Numbered from the stretch's first letter, positions 53,472 through 61,743 are shown. The stretch: DNA of 64,000 bases from Allokutzneria sp. NRRL B-24872 (GCF_002155965.1 NZ_MUMH01000023.1:23359-87358); one strand, 5' to 3'. Notes: generated from the sequence alone by a model not told the origin. Program-made: numbers and translations.

Positions 53472-53843
53472 ATGAACATCGATGTGGCGTTGAAAGAGGC
53501 CATGTCCATCACCGGCGCGGTCGGTGTCGCGCTGGTCGACTACGACAGCGGGATGTCGCTCGGAACCCGGGGCGGGGGTGAGTGGCTCAACCTGGACCTC
53601 GCCGCGGCCGGCAACACCGAGGTCGTTCGCGCGAAGATGCGGGTGATGTCCACGCTGGCGCTCAACGACAGCATCGAGGACATCCTGATCACCCTGAACC
53701 GCCAGTACCACCTGATCCGGCTGATCGACACCGCGAACTCCAGGACCTCGCTGTTCCTGTACCTGGTGCTGGAGCGCGAGTCGGCGAACCTGGCGCTGGC
53801 CAGGCACCACCTCAGGCGCATCGAGAACGAGCTGCAGGTCTAG
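53472..53843 (+). CDS. Roadblock-like small protein (cassette B, third gene)
   Basis: 123 residues from ATG 53472. The core is DVALKEAMSITGAVGVALVDYDSGMSLGTRGGGEWLNLDLAAAGNTEVVRAKMRVMSTLALNDSIEDILITLNRQYHLIRLIDTANSRTSLFLYLVLERESANLALARHHLRRIE, a compact alpha/beta protein of the kind conserved in actinobacteria as roadblock-like. No catalytic residues are apparent. The AAAGGAAG ribosome site precedes it. The last gene of the cassette; followed by a 217-base gap with a terminator. Confidence 0.75.
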   Translation: MNIDVALKEAMSITGAVGVALVDYDSGMSLGTRGGGEWLNLDLAAAGNTEVVRAKMRVMSTLALNDSIEDILITLNRQYHLIRLIDTANSRTSLFLYLVLERESANLALARHHLRRIENELQV

Positions 53844-54018
53844 GCCTGGACGGCGCGCAGGAGGAACTCCGGCGTCTCGTCGGATCTGGTCTCCCGTTGC
53901 CCGCGCGGGCCGTAGGCCTTCGCGGGCGGGGGTGATCGGGCTGGGCGAGCGGCGCCGCGGCTCGGACGGCCCCTCCCCGGCGGGGCTCAGGCGATCAGCG
54001 GGAGAGCGAGCGCGACGA

Positions 54019-54052
54019 AGCCCGGCGCCGTCGAACGGACGGGCGCCGGGCT
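54019..54052. terminator. Terminator hairpin between cassette B and the FKBP gene
   Basis: AGCCCGGCGCC (54019-54029) pairs with GGCGCCGGGCT (54042-54052) with a 12-base loop that can pair further. It lies in the 217-base gap between convergent genes (53843 and 54061). Confidence 0.65.
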
Positions 54053-54060
54053 CCCGGGAA

Positions 54061-54657
54061 TTATGCGCCGACCTTGACCGCGTCGACGATGAAGACGAGG
54101 GTCTCGTTGCCCTTGATGTTGCCCTTGCCCTGGGCCTTGTAGCCCTTGGCGGGCGGGACGACGAGCAGGCGGCGACCGCCCTGCTTCATGCCGGGAAGAC
54201 CCTCGACCCAGCCGTCGATGAGCGCGCCCTTCTCCAGCGGCGTCTCGAGCGGGGCGCTACCGAAGGACGCCTGGTTCTCGCTCTTGGTCGACCAGGTGTA
54301 GAGGGCGTAGTGCATCTGCAGCTCGTCGCCCAGCTTGATCGCGGGACCGGTACCGGGGATCAGGTCCTTGCTGACCAGTTCCGTGGGCGGGGCGCAGTCC
54401 GACGGGATGGTGACGGTGGGCTTCTGCCCGGCGGCACCGGTCACGACGATCTTGTCGACGGCGCACGGCGGGCCCGCCGGGACGGACACGGTGGCCGGGG
54501 TGGTCGTGGTCGGCGCCGGAGCCGAGGACGGGGCCGCCTGCTGGCTCACGTTCGCGCCGCCGTCGGGCAGGTCGGAGGGGCGCTCGCTGGGCGTGCAGCC
54601 CGTCACCGCGAGGACGGTGCTGATCAGGATTGCGGTCATCGCCGCGGTCTTCCGCAT
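54061..54657 (-). CDS. FKBP-type peptidyl-prolyl isomerase lipoprotein
   Basis: 198 residues from ATG 54657, 7 bases after TAGGCT (leaderless). Lipobox AVTGC (Cys21). After a Pro/Thr/Ala-rich linker, the FKBP domain spans VTIPSDCAPPTELVSKDLIPGTGPAIKLGDELQMHYALYTW to the end, with ALIDGWVEGLPGMKQGGRRLLVVPPAKGYKAQG and NETLVFIVDAV. It would act on proline bonds of exported proteins on the outer membrane face. Confidence 0.85.
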   Translation of the reverse strand: MRKTAAMTAILISTVLAVTGCTPSERPSDLPDGGANVSQQAAPSSAPAPTTTTPATVSVPAGPPCAVDKIVVTGAAGQKPTVTIPSDCAPPTELVSKDLIPGTGPAIKLGDELQMHYALYTWSTKSENQASFGSAPLETPLEKGALIDGWVEGLPGMKQGGRRLLVVPPAKGYKAQGKGNIKGNETLVFIVDAVKVGA

Positions 54658-54692
54658 GGCGGAAAGCCTAATCGGAGCGCTCCGGGCGGGCG

Positions 54693-56918
54693 TCACCGGC
54701 AACCCTGGGCGGCGAACAGCGCGTCGGCCCTGCGCAGGTCGGCGGTCGCCCGGTCGTCCTCGCCGAGCGCGAGCCTGCCGTTGCCGACCTCGCGCAGCGC
54801 GCCGGCATGGCTCCACGCGTCCCCGAAGCGCTCGAAGACGGCGCAGGCCCGGTCGTACTGCTCGACGGCTTCGGTGTGGCGCTCCAGTTCGGCGAGCACG
54901 GAACCGAGGCGCAGGCGGGTCCGCGCGGCACCCCGGTCGTCGCCGTGGCCGTCGAAGAGGGTCAGCGCGTGCCGTTGCAGCTCAAGGCCTCGCGCGGGTT
55001 CGCCCAGCTTCGCCAGCACCACGCCGAGCCTGCTGGAGGACACGGCGTGCTGCCACCAGTCGCCGCGCAGCGACACGGCGCGGGCGAGCGCCTGCCGGGC
55101 CGCGTCGGGGCGGTTCAGCGCGAGCAGCGCGCGGCCGAGGCAGTCCAGCGCGGCGACCTCGGCACCGGCGAGCCCGTCGCCGTGGGCGAGGCCTGCGGCG
55201 GTCTCGGCGAGCTCGCGCGCGGTGTCCGGCTGCCCGGTTTTGGCCGCTGCCAAGGAAAGCGCGGCGAGCGCGTGCGCCTTGTGCTCGGTGTCCTGTTGCA
55301 GCTGCGCTTGTTCGAGCGCGAGCTGGGCGAGCGCGCGCAGGTCGGTCCACGCGCACCGCAGCCGGTAGTACCAGCTGATCTGGCGCAGCAGGCCCACGAG
55401 ACCCCAGCCCGGATCGAGGCGGCAGCCCTGCTCCGCGGCGGTCAGGATCGCGGTCCGCTCGGCGTCGAGCCAGCGCACCGCGTCGCGAATCCCGGCAAAG
55501 GCCGACTCACGGTCGTGCTGGGCCGTCGGGTCGAGCCACCCCGCGGCGTCGGCGGCGGTCTCCAGCAGCGCGTGCAGCAGGCGCAGCTCGACCTCCTGCC
55601 GCGCGGGTTCGTCCTGCTCGGCGCGGGAGGACGCGAAACCGCGGACGAGGACGTGCATCCGAGAACGCCCTTCCGTCGCGGCCGGGCGCAGGAATCCGGC
55701 TCTGTGCAACCGTTCCAGCTCGCGGCGGACCGAGCGGGGCGAGTCGCCGAGCGCGACGGCGGCGGTCTCGACGGTGAAGCAGCCGCCGGGCGCGAGGGTG
55801 AGGCGGCGCAGCAGTCTGCGGGCGGGTTCGTCGAGCTGCCGGTAGGACACCTCCAGCACGCCGCGCACGGCACGGCTGTCGGCGGGCAGCCACGCGAGCC
55901 GCGCGTGCTCCTGCTCCAGTTCGGTGACGGCGTCGGCGAGCAGTCCGCCGGGCCAGTCGACGAGCCGGGCGGCGGCGATGCGCAGCGCCAGGGGCCAGCG
56001 GTCGCACAGCGCGGCCATCCGGCGCGCGGCGGCGGGTTCGGCGTCGACCCTGGTCCGGCCGAGCACGGTGGCGACCAGGTCGACGGCGGCGTCGTCGGTG
56101 AGCGGGCCGATCCGGCAGCGGTGCACGGCGCGCGCGGTGTCCAGGCCGTGCAGCGGTCCTCGGCTGGTGACCAGCAGCGCGGAGCCGGGTGAGGCCGCCA
56201 GCAGCGGCAGCGCCTGGTCCTCGTGCGCGGCGCCGTCGATCACCACGAGCATCCGCCGCGTGGCGAGCACGGCCCGGTACAGCGAGCCGAGTCCGTCCAC
56301 ATCGGACGGTAGGGCTCGGTCGGCGATCCCGCAGGCGCGCAACGCTTTGCGCATCGCCTCGGTCGGGTTCGGATCGCACAGGTCGAGCAGCATGGCGCCG
56401 TCGGGGAAACGCGGGGCGAGCTCCGCCGCGGCCCGCGCGGCGAGGCTGGACTTGCCCGCCCCGGGTGGTCCGCTGAGCACCACGAGCGCGCCGCCGGTGA
56501 GCGCCTCGCGCAGCAGCTCCAGCTCCGCGTCCCTGCCGACGAAGTCCGCGGGCGCCGGAGGTACCGCGGCCGAGGGCGGTGGTACCGGGGACGGTCCCGC
56601 CGGGGTGGGTTCGAGTTCCGCGACGGCCTGGCGCTGCTCCGCCTGCTCCGCCAGTTCGGCGACCGCCCGCGCCCGCAGCGCGGCGAGCGAGGCCGCGATC
56701 GTGCCGTCGGTGTCGCCGACGGCCTCGGCGAAGCGCGGCAGCAGGTTCTCCGGGATCACCCGGCGACCACGCTCGTAGTCGGCCAGGGCGCTGTGCGCGC
56801 TGAGACCGATGCGCCTGGCCAGCCCACGCAGGGACAGGCCGGAGTCCGTCCGCCGCCCGCGCAGCGCGGCACCGAGCTCCACCAGTGACGTCTCGTCCTG
56901 GAAGGAACCGCTGATCAT
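54693..56918 (-). CDS. XRE-type HTH - NB-ARC - TPR regulator (STAND family)
   Basis: 741 residues from ATG 56918. A helix-turn-helix (ALRGRRTDSGLSLRGLARRIGLSAHSALADYERGRR, 18-52) is followed by a Pro-rich linker. The STAND ATPase has Walker A GPPGAGKSS (150-158), MLVVIDGAA (Walker B region), and a LLVTSRGPLHGL sensor. The WPLALRIAAARL motif is typical of AfsR/NB-ARC. The C-terminal ~300 residues are tetratricopeptide-like. No SARP domain. It lies 14 bases after an RbpA-like gene on the same strand. Confidence 0.85.
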   Translation of the reverse strand: MISGSFQDETSLVELGAALRGRRTDSGLSLRGLARRIGLSAHSALADYERGRRVIPENLLPRFAEAVGDTDGTIAASLAALRARAVAELAEQAEQRQAVAELEPTPAGPSPVPPPSAAVPPAPADFVGRDAELELLREALTGGALVVLSGPPGAGKSSLAARAAAELAPRFPDGAMLLDLCDPNPTEAMRKALRACGIADRALPSDVDGLGSLYRAVLATRRMLVVIDGAAHEDQALPLLAASPGSALLVTSRGPLHGLDTARAVHRCRIGPLTDDAAVDLVATVLGRTRVDAEPAAARRMAALCDRWPLALRIAAARLVDWPGGLLADAVTELEQEHARLAWLPADSRAVRGVLEVSYRQLDEPARRLLRRLTLAPGGCFTVETAAVALGDSPRSVRRELERLHRAGFLRPAATEGRSRMHVLVRGFASSRAEQDEPARQEVELRLLHALLETAADAAGWLDPTAQHDRESAFAGIRDAVRWLDAERTAILTAAEQGCRLDPGWGLVGLLRQISWYYRLRCAWTDLRALAQLALEQAQLQQDTEHKAHALAALSLAAAKTGQPDTARELAETAAGLAHGDGLAGAEVAALDCLGRALLALNRPDAARQALARAVSLRGDWWQHAVSSSRLGVVLAKLGEPARGLELQRHALTLFDGHGDDRGAARTRLRLGSVLAELERHTEAVEQYDRACAVFERFGDAWSHAGALREVGNGRLALGEDDRATADLRRADALFAAQGCR

Positions 56919-56932
56919 GTCACTCCAGGCGT

Positions 56933-57277
56933 TCAGCCGACGGACACGCGACCGGCGCGCAGCACGCTCAGCCGCTCCGCCAGCAGCTGCTCCAGCTCGG
57001 GTTCGGAGCGGCGGGAGCACAGCTGCTCCCAGTGCGTCTTGCCGGTACGCGGTACCGCGTTGTCCTCGGTACCGGCGCTGTCGGAGTACCAGACGCGGCT
57101 GTCGGTCCCGTGTTTCGGGCACTCCCACACCTCGGGGGTGTCGGCGTCGGCGGCGAAGGTCAGCTCGACGTTGTGCCCCTGCGGGCAGACGAAGACCACT
57201 GTTCGCCGGGCGGCGGGGGCCTCGGTGGCGGGCTGCGGGTACTGCGGGCCGCCACCGGCCCGGATCGCGCGGATCAC
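56933..57277 (-). CDS. RbpA-like RNA polymerase-binding protein (paralogue)
   Basis: 114 residues from GTG 57277, chosen for GAGGAGG six bases upstream. The central Zn-ribbon-like part is RTVVFVCPQGHNVELTFAADADTPEVWECPKHGT, with two pairs of cysteines and histidines, and the sigma-interacting end is KTHWEQLCSRRSEPELEQLLAERLSVL, matching RbpA. The N-terminal tail and basic linker are shorter or altered relative to the main RbpA. RbpA stabilises initiation complexes with the principal sigma factor. It precedes the STAND regulator. Confidence 0.75.
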   Translation of the reverse strand: MIRAIRAGGGPQYPQPATEAPAARRTVVFVCPQGHNVELTFAADADTPEVWECPKHGTDSRVWYSDSAGTEDNAVPRTGKTHWEQLCSRRSEPELEQLLAERLSVLRAGRVSVG

Positions 57278-57304
57278 GACGCCTCCTCGACGTGTTGGGG
57301 GCTT

Positions 57305-57346
57305 GCGAGTCGTGCGAGGGTGACCCCGCGACTCGCCTGCGGGGTC
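57305..57346 (-). promoter_or_regulatory. Mutually exclusive hairpins in the RbpA-like leader
   Basis: GCGAGTCG (57305-57312) can pair with CGACTCGC (57329-57336). GACCCCGC (57322-57329) can pair with GCGGGGTC (57339-57346). The two stems share base 57329 and cannot both form fully. They lie 28-69 bases upstream of the RbpA-like start. Confidence 0.3.
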
Positions 57347-57415
57347 GAGCGTCAGCAGCGATCCGCGGGTGCGAAGCGTAGGGGCAGCCGTTCCCGGTGC
57401 CCATACACCACCGGA

Positions 57416-57427
57416 GTGAATATTCAC
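57416..57427. promoter_or_regulatory. Perfect palindrome GTGAATATTCAC in the divergent promoter region
   Basis: A 12-base perfect palindrome lies just upstream of TAGGCT (57436-57441), the likely -10 box of the XRE gene. Its position around the -35 region suits an operator. The XRE protein or the STAND regulator are possible binders, which is inference. Confidence 0.4.
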
Positions 57428-57470
57428 CCTGACTTAGGCTGAGCGCAAACCTGCGCGAGGAGGCACCTGA

Positions 57471-58331
57471 ATGCCGGGCACCAGGACCCGACGCAAGCGC
57501 AAACTCGGTGCCTTCCTCAAGGAGCTGCGGGAACGCGCCGGCATCGGGGCCGAGGAGGTCGCCGGGCGGCTGCGCAAGTCCCAGCCGACGATTTCGAAGA
57601 TCGAGAACGGTCACGTCCTCTGCGGCTTCGCCGAACTGGGCGCCATGCTGGCCCTCTACGCGGCGGGCGAGGGCCAGCGCAGGGAGGCCGAGGCCCTGTG
57701 GGACGACGCCAAACAGGACGCGACCCGTATCGAACACTCTTCTGCGGTTCCCCCCAAGTTCCGCACGTTCCTGCGCGCGGAGGCCGACGCCACGTCCGTA
57801 CAAACGTTGGAGTCGACCGGTATTCCGGGATTGTTGCAGACCGCAGATTACGCGGCGGCGGTGCGCGCGGCCGCCCGCAGGTTCATCGACCCGGCCGTCG
57901 GCGTCGAGCGCGCGGTCGCCGCGCGGCTGAGCAGACAGAAGCGGCTGCACGGCCCGGCGGCGCTGAGCCTGCACGCGCTGATCGACGAGGCGGTGCTGCG
58001 CAGGGTGGTCGGCGGGCCCCGGGTGCAGCGGGAGCAGCTGGCGCACCTGCTGGTCGGCGCCGAACTGGACAACGTCACCGTTCAGATAATCCCATTCGAT
58101 TTCGGCGCCTACGGCACGATGTCCGGCTCCGCGACGATCCTGGGCTTCGCCGACGACGGCTATCCGGACGCCGTCTATTTGGAGTACCCCGGCGGCGGGG
58201 AATGGGTAGAGAATGACGGCGACGTTCGGAAGTTCCGGGCGATGTTCGCCGACATCTCGGCAGAAACCCTGACGCCCGAGGAGTCGGCGGCGGTGATCCG
58301 CGCACACGTCGACGCACTTGAGGGACGATGA
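57471..58331 (+). CDS. XRE-family HTH regulator with DUF5753 ligand-like domain
   Basis: 286 residues from ATG 57471, with GAGGAGG nine bases upstream. The HTH is RKRKLGAFLKELRERAGIGAEEVAGRLRKSQPTISKIENGHVLCGFAEL. The DUF5753 part contains TLESTGIPGLLQTADYAAAV and VTVQIIPFDFGAYGTMSGSATILGFADD, the actinobacterial pattern. Homologues paired with a DUF397 protein regulate development or antibiotic production in Streptomyces (WhiJ-like). Overlaps the DUF397 gene by 4 bases. Confidence 0.9.
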   Translation: MPGTRTRRKRKLGAFLKELRERAGIGAEEVAGRLRKSQPTISKIENGHVLCGFAELGAMLALYAAGEGQRREAEALWDDAKQDATRIEHSSAVPPKFRTFLRAEADATSVQTLESTGIPGLLQTADYAAAVRAAARRFIDPAVGVERAVAARLSRQKRLHGPAALSLHALIDEAVLRRVVGGPRVQREQLAHLLVGAELDNVTVQIIPFDFGAYGTMSGSATILGFADDGYPDAVYLEYPGGGEWVENDGDVRKFRAMFADISAETLTPEESAAVIRAHVDALEGR

Positions 58332-58510
58332 CCCCATCGCGCACCTGGAGAAAGAGCAGCTATACCGGAAATGACAACAACTGTGTGGAACTGTCCTTGA
58401 CAGAGTTCGAATCGGCTGTCCGCGACAGCAAGCAGCCGAATGGACCAGTCCTCACATTCACCCCGTTGGCTTTCTCACGCTTCATACGTTTTCTGCGTGC
58501 GATGCGCTAA
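58328..58510 (+). CDS. DUF397 protein
   Basis: 60 residues. The hallmark WRKSSYTGNDNNCVELS, then VRDSKQPNGPVLTFTPLAFSRFIRFLR, is the complete DUF397 pattern. It is the standard partner of XRE-DUF5753 regulators and may modulate them by binding. The last four bases overlap the convergent LacI gene. Confidence 0.92.
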   Translation: MTPSRTWRKSSYTGNDNNCVELSLTEFESAVRDSKQPNGPVLTFTPLAFSRFIRFLRAMR

Positions 58511-59502
58511 CGCGTCGACGCCCGGACGACGAGTTCGGGTGTCAGCAGCCGGGACCGGGCGCCGCCGCCGTCGACGCGGACCAGCAACTCCTCGACGGCG
58601 GCGGCGCCCATGTCGTGCAGGGGGCTGCGCACCGTGGTCAGCGGCACCGTCAGCGAGGACGCCAGCGGGATGTCGTTGAACCCGACGAGCGCGATCCCCT
58701 CCCCCACCGCGACGCCGTTGGCCCGCAGCACCCCGGCGGCGCCCATCGCGGCCACGTCGTTGACGGCGAACACCGCGTCCAGCTCGCGCCCGAGCGCCAG
58801 CACCTCGCTCATCGCCTGCTCGCCGCCGCGCGAGTCGTAGCCGCTGTGGACCACCAGCTCATCCGGTACCGGGTACCCCGCCGCGGCGCAGGCGCGCAGG
58901 AACCCCTCGGTCCGGTCGGCGCAGGTGCTCGCGTAGGGCTGCCCCGCGAGCACCGCGATCCTGGTGCGCCCCAGTCCCAGCAGGTGCTCGGCGGCCAGCT
59001 CGCCGCCGCGCTCGTCGTGGCAGGTGATCGCGGGGTGCCCGCCGGAGCGCCTGCTGACCAGGACGAACGGGATGTCGTTCGCCACCAGGGATTCCAGGCC
59101 GCTGCCGTCGAGCCGCGCGTCGCCGATGATCAGCCCGTCCACGCCCCAGGACAGCAGCGCTTCGAGCCCGGCGGCGTGCTGTTCGGCGTTGTCGTGGGTG
59201 TTGGTGACGAAGGTCCGGTAGCCGTGGGCCAGCGCGGCCTCCTGGATGCCCTCGTACACGGCGGCGAGCACGTAATCGGTGAGCGTCGGCACGAGCACGC
59301 CGAGGATGCGCGTGCGCTGGGTGCGGAGGCTGGCCGCGTACTCGTTGCGGATGTAGCCGAGTTCACGGGCCGCGGTCCGAACGCGCTCCTCGGTCTCTTT
59401 GGTGACTTGCGCGGTTCCATTGAGCACTCTGGCCACAGTGGACACGTGGAGGCTGGTCGCCTCTGCGACCGCGCGCAGGGTCACCCTGGGCCTGGCGGAC
59501 AC
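58507..59502 (-). CDS. LacI-family transcriptional regulator
   Basis: 331 residues from GTG 59502 (GGGAG upstream); GTG 59484 is an alternative. The HTH and hinge region is VTLRAVAEATSLHVSTVARVLNGTAQVTKETEERVRTAARELGY. The periplasmic-binding-like domain contains ILGVLVPTLTDYVLAAVYEGIQEAALAHGY and VALVGFNDIPLASSLTVPLTTV. Usually controls sugar or nucleoside catabolism, but no such gene is adjacent. The GH16 operator may belong to a different LacI protein. Confidence 0.9.
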   Translation of the reverse strand: MSARPRVTLRAVAEATSLHVSTVARVLNGTAQVTKETEERVRTAARELGYIRNEYAASLRTQRTRILGVLVPTLTDYVLAAVYEGIQEAALAHGYRTFVTNTHDNAEQHAAGLEALLSWGVDGLIIGDARLDGSGLESLVANDIPFVLVSRRSGGHPAITCHDERGGELAAEHLLGLGRTRIAVLAGQPYASTCADRTEGFLRACAAAGYPVPDELVVHSGYDSRGGEQAMSEVLALGRELDAVFAVNDVAAMGAAGVLRANGVAVGEGIALVGFNDIPLASSLTVPLTTVRSPLHDMGAAAVEELLVRVDGGGARSRLLTPELVVRASTR

Positions 59503-59585
59503 GGTCTCTCCCGTCGCTGGACCGGCTTCGAATCGTCCATCGTGCCGCACGACTGGCACGCCCCGCTTTCGGGCACCCTGAGCGC

Positions 59586-60653
59586 ATGGGGCTGCGTGAG
59601 GACCTGGTGCGGGCGCTGACCGACAGCGGTGAGCTCTCCGCGCGGTGGCGTGAGGCGTTCCTCGCGGTACCCAGGCATGCTTTCCTCCCGGATACCATTT
59701 GGTACTCAGACCCATTAAAACGCTTGTCGCGCAACGAGAACCCGACGGAGTGGCTTGCGGCCGCCTACGCCGACGACTGCGTGGTGACCCAGCTCGACGA
59801 CGGTACGCAGGACGGCCCCGGGCTGGCGACGAGTTCTGCGAGCATGCCCGCGGTCGTGGCGACGATGCTCGACCTGCTCGACGTGGAGCCCGGAATGCGG
59901 GTCTGCGAGATAGGAACTGGTACCGGGTACAACGCGGCACTGCTCGCGTACCAACTGGGACCGAACAATGTCATGACCGTTGAGGTCGACCCAGCGCTAG
60001 CTCGTCGCGCTCGCGCCGCACTCGATGCCGCTGGCTACGGCGGGGTGACCGTTGTGTGCGGCGACGGTCTCGAAGGCTGCCCGGAGCTCGCTCCGTTCGA
60101 CCGGATCATCGCGACCGCCAACGCGCAACGAATCCCCTATGCGTGGGTGGAGCAGACGAAGCCAGGTGGCCGCATCGTCTGCCCGTGGGGAACCGCGTTC
60201 TTCTCCGGCGCACTGGTGTCCCTGTCAGTCGATGCGGACGGCGTGGCGCGCGGTGGCATCGCTGGACGCGCGTCCTTCATGGACCTTCGTGCGCAACGCG
60301 TGAGCCCCGTAGATGCAGACGCGGACATCTACGACGAAGAACGCGCGACCGTCACGCGCACCTCGCTGCGCACGGACGACGTGATCGGCAGCTACGACGT
60401 CAACATCGCGATGGCCGTGCTCGTGCCCGACTGTCACGCATTGCCCACCGCGGACGGGCTGTGGCTCATCGATCCGACGTCGCGGTCGTGGGCCTACGCG
60501 GCTGACGGAGAGGTTCGGCAGCTCGGCGCGCGGCGGCTGTGGGACGAGGTCGAGGCGGCCCACCGCTCGTGGGTCGACGCGGGGAGCACGCGCGCGACGG
60601 CGTGGCGATTCACGGTGGGACCGGCTGGTCAGCGCATCACGCCGCGGCGGTAA
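59586..60653 (+). CDS. PCMT-like methyltransferase (protein-L-isoaspartate O-methyltransferase family)
   Basis: 355 residues from ATG 59586. N-terminal VPRHAFLPDTIW, the SAM motif RVCEIGTGTGYNAALLAYQLGPNNVMTVEVD (near 106-116) and VVCGDGLEGCPELAPFDRIIATANAQRIPYAWVEQTKPGGRIVCPWG mark the fold. The extended C-terminus (~120 residues) is larger than canonical PCMT and typical of actinobacterial paralogues, some of which modify ribosomal peptides. No precursor peptide is seen here. Divergent from LacI by 83 bases. Confidence 0.85.
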   Translation: MGLREDLVRALTDSGELSARWREAFLAVPRHAFLPDTIWYSDPLKRLSRNENPTEWLAAAYADDCVVTQLDDGTQDGPGLATSSASMPAVVATMLDLLDVEPGMRVCEIGTGTGYNAALLAYQLGPNNVMTVEVDPALARRARAALDAAGYGGVTVVCGDGLEGCPELAPFDRIIATANAQRIPYAWVEQTKPGGRIVCPWGTAFFSGALVSLSVDADGVARGGIAGRASFMDLRAQRVSPVDADADIYDEERATVTRTSLRTDDVIGSYDVNIAMAVLVPDCHALPTADGLWLIDPTSRSWAYAADGEVRQLGARRLWDEVEAAHRSWVDAGSTRATAWRFTVGPAGQRITPRR

Positions 60654-60663
60654 GTTGACCCGC

Positions 60664-61527
60664 ATGACCAAGACCGCCGTGCTCAGCCGTTTCGTGGACG
60701 AGGGGTCCCGCGAGGAGTTCCTCGCCCGCTTCGGCGAGGCGATGAGCGCGTGGCCGCAGGACCGCGTCGAGTCCGATGTGGACACTCGGTTCGGCAGCAC
60801 CCGCGTCTACAGCCACGGCGACGGCGACGGCACGCCCGTGGTGCTGCTGCACGGCGGCAACACCACGCCCGCCACCTGGCACGCCAACGTGGCGGCGCTG
60901 GCCGAGGGGCGCGTCGTGCACGCCGTCGACGTGCTCGGCGAGCCCGGCACGAGCACTCCGACCGCACCAATGATCAAGTCATCTGACACCGCGGAGTGGC
61001 TGACCGCCGTGCTGGATGGCCTCGGCGTGCAGCGCGCGCATCTGGTCGGCGCGGCCTACGGCGGGTGGATCGCCGCGAACCAGGCGCTGCACACTCCCGA
61101 CCGCCTCGCGTCCATGACGCTGATCGAGCCCGCGCGCGTGCTCGCCGAACTGCGACCGATCTTCGCCGTGCGCACCGTGTGGAACCGGGTGCTGGGCGCG
61201 GAGAGTCTGTGGCGCGAATACCTGGAGTGGTCTTCGCGGACCGCGCCCGCGGTGCGCGAGTTGCAGGTGCTGGGCAGCATGCGCTTCCGCAAGCGCCTCA
61301 TGCCACCGCGCAAGCTCGGCAAGAAGCAGCTCGCCGGGCTCACCGTGCCGACGCTGGTGCTGCTCGGCGCCACCAGCCCCGTGCAGCGCGTCCAGCGGGC
61401 CGCCGGGCGGGCCTCGCTCATCCCCAACGCCGAGGTCACGGTCATCCCCGGCGCCGGCCACGCGCTCGCGGCCGAGCAGCCCGAGGCCGTCAACACCCGC
61501 ATCACCGACTTCCTCGCCCGCCACTAG
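60664..61527 (+). CDS. Alpha/beta hydrolase-fold protein with Ala in place of the nucleophile Ser
   Basis: 287 residues from ATG 60664, 7 bases after TAAGTT, which overlaps the previous stop. VVLLHGGNTTPATWHANVAALAEG and GAGHALAAEQPEAVNTRITDFL (His near 268) show an intact hydrolase fold. The nucleophile elbow reads LVGAAYGGWIA, so residue 131 of the G-x-S-x-G motif is Ala (GCC). One base change from TCC would explain it. Likely catalytically dead, perhaps a binding or regulatory protein. Confidence 0.85.
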   Translation: MTKTAVLSRFVDEGSREEFLARFGEAMSAWPQDRVESDVDTRFGSTRVYSHGDGDGTPVVLLHGGNTTPATWHANVAALAEGRVVHAVDVLGEPGTSTPTAPMIKSSDTAEWLTAVLDGLGVQRAHLVGAAYGGWIAANQALHTPDRLASMTLIEPARVLAELRPIFAVRTVWNRVLGAESLWREYLEWSSRTAPAVRELQVLGSMRFRKRLMPPRKLGKKQLAGLTVPTLVLLGATSPVQRVQRAAGRASLIPNAEVTVIPGAGHALAAEQPEAVNTRITDFLARH

Positions 61528-61558
61528 CCCTCCCCCCGGCGGCCCGCGGCTCGCGTCC

Positions 61559-61589
61559 AGACGTGACCAATGCGGCATTGGTCACGTCT
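61559..61589 (+). terminator. Terminator-like palindrome after the alpha/beta hydrolase gene
   Basis: AGACGTGACCAATGC (61559-61573) and its exact complement (61575-61589) are joined by one base, so a stem of about 13 pairs with a 5-base loop forms. It lies 31 bases after the stop at 61527. Confidence 0.7.
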
Positions 61590-61743
61590 CGGCGACCCGT
61601 TCAGGGCGTGGACGACGCGCGCGCCAAAACATCGCGGATGACGGCCGGGGATTGACGCGGAGGGGGCGCGTGCCGGACAGTGGGCGAACGTTCGCGCGAT
61701 CGTTCGTCCAGCGGTCGCGCCGGAGTGTCCGGGGAGGTCAAGG

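Noticed and set aside
49771..53843. A classic Cvn conservon
   Set aside because: No sensor kinase, DUF742 protein or MglA-type GTPase was found on either side within the window; only LC7-type and PATAN-like proteins are present.
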